Source of the DNA: an uncultured Actinomycetes bacterium
GTDB taxonomy: Bacteria; Actinomycetota; Acidimicrobiia; Acidimicrobiales; Acidimicrobilacustridaceae
DNA length: 9,552 nucleotides
Reading direction: 5' to 3'
NCBI GenBank assembly: GCA_945957335.1
Contig: CAMFLJ010000131.1
Span: 1 to 9,552, forward strand
The notes under the pieces were generated by a model. That model made no database searches. It saw only the letters and a list, made by a program, of their open reading frames with translations, and was not told where the DNA came from. Positions 6,141 to 9,552 of the stretch are shown piece by piece (the first letter of the stretch is position 1; each line of letters opens with the position of its first letter). The position numbers and the translations under genes are program-made.

Positions 6141-7406
6141 TCAGGCGCCGCCGCTGGCCATCGGGCTCGGCGCCTGCGAGGTCGTGTATTGCGCGTTCTC
6201 GCGGATGCGCACGATGGCGTCGGAGTCGCTGCCCCGGCTCCTGCGGCTCCGGTGGTCGGCGGGCCCGAAGCCCGTGTACATGACGATGCGCTCGTCGAGG
6301 GTGGGGGGCTGCGCCTCGTGGAGGGTGCACGAGAGGTGCACGGTGAGGTCGCCCTTCCGGGTCGGGAGCGGCAGGGCCGGGAGCCACGCCGCGTCGGTGC
6401 CGGCGACGCTCGACGGCATGGCCAGGCGGTGCGAGCCGGGCACGACGCGGAGCTGTCCCCGGCCTTCGCCGCCGTCGGTCACCGAGATGCCCACGGTGGT
6501 GTCGCAGCACCCGTAGGCGTGGCGTCCGAGGTTGCAGTCGCGGTGCCACGGCACGTCGCTGATCCCCTTGGTCACGGCCAGGGGCTTGACCAGGGCCTCG
6601 ATGGCGTTGCCCTCGAGCGGTCGGGGGACGAGCGCGTCGGTGCCCTGGAGGGTGACCCGCAGCTGGTCCCACCGGTCGCCGGTGAGCACGCCGAGGGTGG
6701 TGGGGGAGTGCTCGTGGAAGCGCTGGAGGCGCACGCAGCGCTCGGTGCCGTCGACGGTGGTCGCCCACCACGAGTTGCCGTCGCCGGGTGAGTAGCTCGG
6801 AAGCGCCCGCTCGACGTCGGTGGCGATGGTGTCCATGTCGTCGCCGTCGAGCCAGCCCGCGAGGTGGAGGAAGCCGGCCTCGCGAAGGAAGTGGTTGGCC
6901 TCCTCGGGGTCGTCGTCGGGGGTGAACGCCCGGTGCAGGTCGAGGGGTGCGCCGTCGCGGTCGACGAAGGTGAGCTCGCCCACGACCGGCCAACCCTCGA
7001 GCAGCGCCAGCCACGCCGCGTCCCAGACCATCAGGTCGTCGTAGAAGCGGGCACCGGTGCGCAGGAGCCCGCCGATGAAGAGGCAGCACAGCGACTGCTG
7101 CTGCTGGGCGAACGAGGAGAAGAGCTCCGGGGTGAGGTCGACGATCACGGCGCCGTCGGCGACGCCCGGCGTGACGGTGAGGCGCCCGTCGACGAGACCG
7201 ACCGAGCGCACGTCGCCGGCCACGTCGAGGGCGAGCGGGCGGGCGTCGAGGCGGGCGATGGCGTCCTCGACGAGCGCGCCGTTGCGGTCGGCCAGCTCCG
7301 GGAAGGTGCCGGCGAAGAACTCGTCGACCCCGAGCTCGGCCATGTCGGCGTCGAGCCGGGTCCGTCGGTCGATCGACGTGAGCGTGCCGGGTCCGGATGT
7401 CGTCAC
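6141..7406 (-). CDS. Phytanoyl-CoA dioxygenase (PhyH) family protein with N-terminal SCP2-like domain
   Basis: A 421-aa Fe(II)/2-oxoglutarate-type dioxygenase of the PhyH family, expected to hydroxylate a lipid, acyl-CoA or other small molecule. Residues 172-385 form the PhyH domain: it opens with FLREAGFLHLAGWL, contains WHRD (His288, Asp290) as the facial metal ligands, VVPGSHRL (321-328), a distal His363 in TLHEAQPP and Arg373 ten residues later for 2-oxoglutarate. The catalytic set is intact. Residues 65-145 (VGLVDGRLTVTPG, VIVDLTPE, then a GARFYDDLMVWDA helix and a final helix) read like an SCP2 lipid-carrier domain. This second call is less certain. Start: the GTG at 7406 has a GAGGGG ribosome site; a frame extending to 7529 would overlap the upstream gene. 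The Ser/Arg-rich stretch at about 386-395 is a probable tail. It is last in a minus-strand run after the 104-aa protein. Confidence 0.85.
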   Translation of the reverse strand: MTTSGPGTLTSIDRRTRLDADMAELGVDEFFAGTFPELADRNGALVEDAIARLDARPLALDVAGDVRSVGLVDGRLTVTPGVADGAVIVDLTPELFSSFAQQQQSLCCLFIGGLLRTGARFYDDLMVWDAAWLALLEGWPVVGELTFVDRDGAPLDLHRAFTPDDDPEEANHFLREAGFLHLAGWLDGDDMDTIATDVERALPSYSPGDGNSWWATTVDGTERCVRLQRFHEHSPTTLGVLTGDRWDQLRVTLQGTDALVPRPLEGNAIEALVKPLAVTKGISDVPWHRDCNLGRHAYGCCDTTVGISVTDGGEGRGQLRVVPGSHRLAMPSSVAGTDAAWLPALPLPTRKGDLTVHLSCTLHEAQPPTLDERIVMYTGFGPADHRSRRSRGSDSDAIVRIRENAQYTTSQAPSPMASGGA

Positions 7407-7410
7407 AGCG

Positions 7411-7418
7411 CCCCCCTC
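7411..7418 (-). promoter_or_regulatory. Shine-Dalgarno of the PhyH gene
   Basis: GAGGGGGG on the minus strand, 4 nt (GAGGGG core 6 nt) before the GTG at 7406. It decides the start against the longer in-frame reading to 7529. Confidence 0.55.
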
Positions 7419-7474
7419 GGGTCCGTTCCGGCACCAGTCAAACAGGGAGTCCGCACGCCCGCCCGCGGATCGGC

Positions 7475-7789
7475 TCAGAGCAGCTTCATCTGCTCGGTGC
7501 GGGCGGCCCGCTCGGGCAGGGGCTCCCACTGCACACCGCCCCGGGGGCCCTTGGTGCGTACCTCGACGTTCTCGAGCGGCAGCGAGAGGAGGGCGCCCTT
7601 GAGGTCGCGCACGCCCAGGCTGCCGTCGGCCTCCCGGCGGGCGACCGTGCCCTCCTTCCAGTGCTCGCCGTCGCGGCGGCGGAACCGGATGCGGTCGCCC
7701 TCGGCCAGGCCCAGCTCGGCCAGCGCCGAGGCTGGGAACGGCTCCGGGGTGGCCTTCTTGCGGGAGGCGGGGCGACGGGCGGGGGGCAC
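7475..7789 (-). CDS. 104-aa basic protein with a small beta-barrel (Tudor/SH3-like) core, function unknown
   Basis: I do not recognise a named family. The first 15 residues are Pro/Arg/Lys-rich (PPARRPASRKKATP), like a disordered nucleic-acid-binding tail. A helix, SALAELGL, follows, and then a strand-rich core at about 29-80 (GDRIRFRRRDGEHWKEGTV, DGSLGVRDLKGALLSLPLENVEV) that reads like a small five-strand barrel of Tudor/SH3/KOW type. The tail EQMKLL is short. There are no Cys and no membrane segment. The GTG start at 7789 lies 13 nt after the stop of the LLM oxidoreductase and has no clear ribosome site, so it may depend on re-initiation or the start may be misjudged. The PhyH gene begins 68 nt downstream. 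Codon use and GC look like the neighbours. RNA, DNA or protein binding is inferred only. Confidence 0.75.
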   Translation of the reverse strand: MPPARRPASRKKATPEPFPASALAELGLAEGDRIRFRRRDGEHWKEGTVARREADGSLGVRDLKGALLSLPLENVEVRTKGPRGGVQWEPLPERAARTEQMKLL

Positions 7790-7802
7790 GGCGGCGGGTG
7801 GG

Positions 7803-8795
7803 TCAGACGGCCGAGGCGGCCGCGTCGACGGTGTCGCGCACCACCGCCATGCGGTCGTCGCCCCACGGCATCGGCATCACGACGGGCACCTCGACGCCGG
7901 CGTCGACGTAGGACCGCACGGTGTCGCGCACGTGGTCGGCGTCGCCCAGCACGTCGATGGCGTCGCACATGCGGTCGGACACTGCGGCCACCGCGCCGTC
8001 GCGGTCGCCGGCGGCGTGGCGCTCGCGGATCTCGGCGACCTCGTCGACGAACCCGGCGCGCTCGAAGTTGGCGGCGTAGGAGTCGACGACGGCGTAGGAG
8101 AAGAGGTCCTTGCGGGCATGGCGCCGGTTCGGCTCGGGGTCGGTGACGCCGACGTGCACGTAGGCGTAGATCGTGGCGTCGCCGCCGGCGCGCACCTGCT
8201 CGACCGACCAGGGCACGTGGCTGGCCGGGAGGTAGTTGAGCAGCACGCCGTCGGCGAGCTCGCCGGCGAGGCGGAGCATGCCGGGGTTGAGCGCGGCCAG
8301 CACGATCTTGGGGCGCCGCTCGCCGAGGCGCACCCCGAGGCGGAACCCCTTGACCCGGTGGAAGTCGCCGTCGAAGTCGACCTTCTCGCCGCTCAGGCAC
8401 ATCCGCAGCAGCGTGAGGTACTCGCGCATGCGGGCGAGCGGCCGGTCGGCGTGGTAGTCGGCGCCGTGCCAGCGCGAGACGACGGCCGGTGACGAGGTGC
8501 CGACCCCGAGCAGCACGTCGCGCTCGGGGTGGAGGTCCTGGAGGGTGGCCGCGCCCATCGCCGTGAGGGGCGGGGTGCGCAGCGGCGCGGCCAGCACACC
8601 GGTGCCGAGGGACAGCCCGGGCTGGTCGGCGCCGATGGCGGCGAGGGTGGCGAAGGCCTCGGTGCCGACGGTCTCGGCCACCCAGAACGAGCCGTAGCCT
8701 CGTTCGGCGGCCCACCCGGCGGCGGTGGCGCCGGCGGTGGTGCCGAGGGCGGAGAAGCTGGCGAAGGTGAGCCCGAGATCGGAGGCGGGTGCCAT
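7803..8795 (-). CDS. LLM-class F420-dependent oxidoreductase (paralog 2)
   Basis: A 330-aa luciferase-like TIM-barrel oxidoreductase, F420-type, paralogous to the gene at 5142-6119. Shared blocks are LGVGTSS followed by SRWHG (about 96-111), GEKV (136-139), GFRLG (150-154) and KIVLAALNPGMLRLAGELADG (163-183) with a following N-x-L. N-terminal strands LGLTFAS and FWVAETVGTEAF match the family substrate/cofactor face. The substrate is unknown and cofactor F420 is by family. The C-terminal part (about 205-325) differs most from paralog 1, suggesting a different substrate. The ATG at 8795 has no Shine-Dalgarno; a TAGCGT box lies 8 nt upstream, so a leaderless promoter is likely in the 31-nt gap after the preceding gene. 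The 104-aa protein follows after 13 nt, probably in the same transcript. Confidence 0.9.
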   Translation of the reverse strand: MAPASDLGLTFASFSALGTTAGATAAGWAAERGYGSFWVAETVGTEAFATLAAIGADQPGLSLGTGVLAAPLRTPPLTAMGAATLQDLHPERDVLLGVGTSSPAVVSRWHGADYHADRPLARMREYLTLLRMCLSGEKVDFDGDFHRVKGFRLGVRLGERRPKIVLAALNPGMLRLAGELADGVLLNYLPASHVPWSVEQVRAGGDATIYAYVHVGVTDPEPNRRHARKDLFSYAVVDSYAANFERAGFVDEVAEIRERHAAGDRDGAVAAVSDRMCDAIDVLGDADHVRDTVRSYVDAGVEVPVVMPMPWGDDRMAVVRDTVDAAASAV

Positions 8796-8803
8796 GGCGA
8801 CCG

Positions 8804-8809
8804 ACGCTA
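8804..8809 (-). promoter_or_regulatory. Possible -10 box of leaderless oxidoreductase transcript
   Basis: TAGCGT on the minus strand fits TANNNT and precedes the ATG at 8795 by 8 nt. It lies in the short gap after the membrane-protein gene. It probably drives the oxidoreductase, 104-aa protein and PhyH genes. No convincing -35 is visible. Confidence 0.45.
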
Positions 8810-8826
8810 CTTCCGGCCCTCTGGCC

Positions 8827-9549
8827 TCACCACGAGCCCTTGCGGGTGAGGGTGTAGTCGTCGCCGCTGCGGGCGGTGCCGACCCAGCTGACCTGGGCGA
8901 CCAGGCGGAGGTCGGCGTCGTCGATCGAGCAGGCCTTCTGGGGCAGGCGCACGGTGGCGGCCACGCCGTCGGCGCTCACCGCGGAGCCGAGCGACCGATC
9001 GCCGGCGCCGAGCACGTCGAGGCGCATGGACACGCCGACGGGTGCGGTGAGGGTGACCTGGAGGACGTTGTCGCAGAACGGGTTGCTGAAGATGTTGGTG
9101 AGCGGGTTCGAGTCGTGCCCGACGGTGAACGGGTAGCGGTCGACGGCGTCGGCGGGCACCAGGTTGGCGGTGATCGGCTGGTCGAGCGTCGTGCCGTTCA
9201 CGCTGTCGCTGCGCACCTCGCAGCCGTTGGCGGGGTCACGGTCGACGTCGTACCAGCCGGGGAGGCAGGCCCGGCCGTCGGTGTTGGGTGCGACGGGGCC
9301 ACCGCACGGTTGGTAGGGCAGGTCGACGCAGGCGGTGGTCGTGGTGGTGGGGCCGGCGTCGGCCTGCGGGTCGCGCGCGGCGAGGGCGGCGGCGGTGAGC
9401 GCCACGGCGATGCCCACGATCACCACGAAGGCGGCACCGACGAGCACGCCGGGCCGGCGGCGCCGGCGCTGGGGCGGGGCGATGCGGGTGCCTCCGGGCC
9501 CCTCGGCGGGCGGCACGGCGATGCCCCGTGGCCCGCCGCCGGCGGCCAC
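8827..9549 (-). CDS. Membrane-anchored Cys-containing extracytoplasmic protein (start may lie outside window)
   Basis: Not assignable to a named family. From the GTG at 9549 it is 240 aa: a Gly/Pro-rich cytoplasmic lead (1-27), five arginines (28-32) and one membrane helix (about 35-58), so the rest should be outside. A Thr-rich spacer (68-72) leads to a Cys segment (Cys74, 82, 95, 110) ending in DVDRDPANGCE, which resembles the Asp-rich DxDxxPANGCE motif of cell-surface proteins in myxobacteria and other bacteria. Residues 122-240 read like a pre-peptidase C-terminal (PPC) type beta-sandwich: DRYPFTV, LQVTLTAP, a long strand run, and a closing DDYTLTRKG; Cys159 and Cys207 may pair. There is no enzymatic motif. 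The frame is open to the window edge, so the true start may be upstream. A surface adhesion, sensing or scaffold role is a guess. Confidence 0.75.
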   Translation of the reverse strand: MAAGGGPRGIAVPPAEGPGGTRIAPPQRRRRRPGVLVGAAFVVIVGIAVALTAAALAARDPQADAGPTTTTTACVDLPYQPCGGPVAPNTDGRACLPGWYDVDRDPANGCEVRSDSVNGTTLDQPITANLVPADAVDRYPFTVGHDSNPLTNIFSNPFCDNVLQVTLTAPVGVSMRLDVLGAGDRSLGSAVSADGVAATVRLPQKACSIDDADLRLVAQVSWVGTARSGDDYTLTRKGSW

Positions 9550-9552
9550 CGC

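Noticed and set aside
7092..7106. Short CTG/CAG repeat run
   Set aside because: It encodes a Gln run (residues 101-104) in the PhyH protein. It is too short to be a meaningful microsatellite.
7407..7529. Longer N-terminus for the PhyH protein
   Set aside because: It would overlap the end of the 104-aa gene. The extra residues look unstructured, and the GTG at 7406 has a GAGGGG site.
6864..8492. Long plus-strand open frame opposite the PhyH and oxidoreductase genes
   Set aside because: Gly/Val/Ala/Glu-rich antisense shadow of genes with clear catalytic motifs.

Overview
The window is very GC-rich, uses many GTG starts, and carries two F420-type luciferase-like monooxygenase (LLM) oxidoreductases, a FadA5-like thiolase and a phytanoyl-CoA dioxygenase. 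Several start codons have no Shine-Dalgarno sequence but sit 6-8 nt after a TANNNT box. Together this points to a high-GC actinobacterium. An Acidimicrobiia-type relative is my best guess, but that is inference from gene content, not a marker gene. I see no tRNA, rRNA, CRISPR array, insertion sequence or phage gene.

Layout, left to right. (1) A secreted PHB-depolymerase/feruloyl-esterase-like hydrolase (+, from about 67 to 1119) converges on a two-gene minus-strand block, with a strong 12-bp hairpin between them (1133-1160). (2) The minus-strand block holds a membrane-anchored thermonuclease-like protein (2035-2640) and a YdjC/ChbG-type carbohydrate deacetylase (1162-1998). (3) A FadA5-like thiolase (2811-4004, -) ends in a GC hairpin (2751-2777). 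Just upstream of it on the same strand is a 68-aa small protein (4056-4262). (4) A divergent control region (4263-4359) contains a dyad. It separates the small protein from a plus-strand pair: a TesB-like acyl-CoA thioesterase (4360-5142) whose stop codon overlaps the start of an F420-type LLM oxidoreductase (5142-6119). (5) A minus-strand run follows in transcription order: a membrane-anchored Cys-containing protein (8827 to the window edge), a second LLM oxidoreductase (7803-8795), a 104-aa basic small-barrel-like protein (7475-7789), and a PhyH dioxygenase with an apparent N-terminal SCP2-like domain (6141-7406).

How the genes may work together. Thiolase, thioesterase, two paralogous F420-type oxidoreductases and an SCP2-PhyH protein all fit the handling of CoA-activated lipids, plausibly branched-chain, isoprenoid or steroid. 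No gene here proves a substrate. The esterase, deacetylase, nuclease and Cys-containing membrane protein look like separate cell-surface or housekeeping functions.

I found no convincing defence, mobile or otherwise wholly new system. The points most worth a second look are the SCP2-PhyH fusion, the dyad overlapping the thioesterase promoter, the repeated leaderless-start pattern, and two small uncharacterised proteins (68 and 104 aa).
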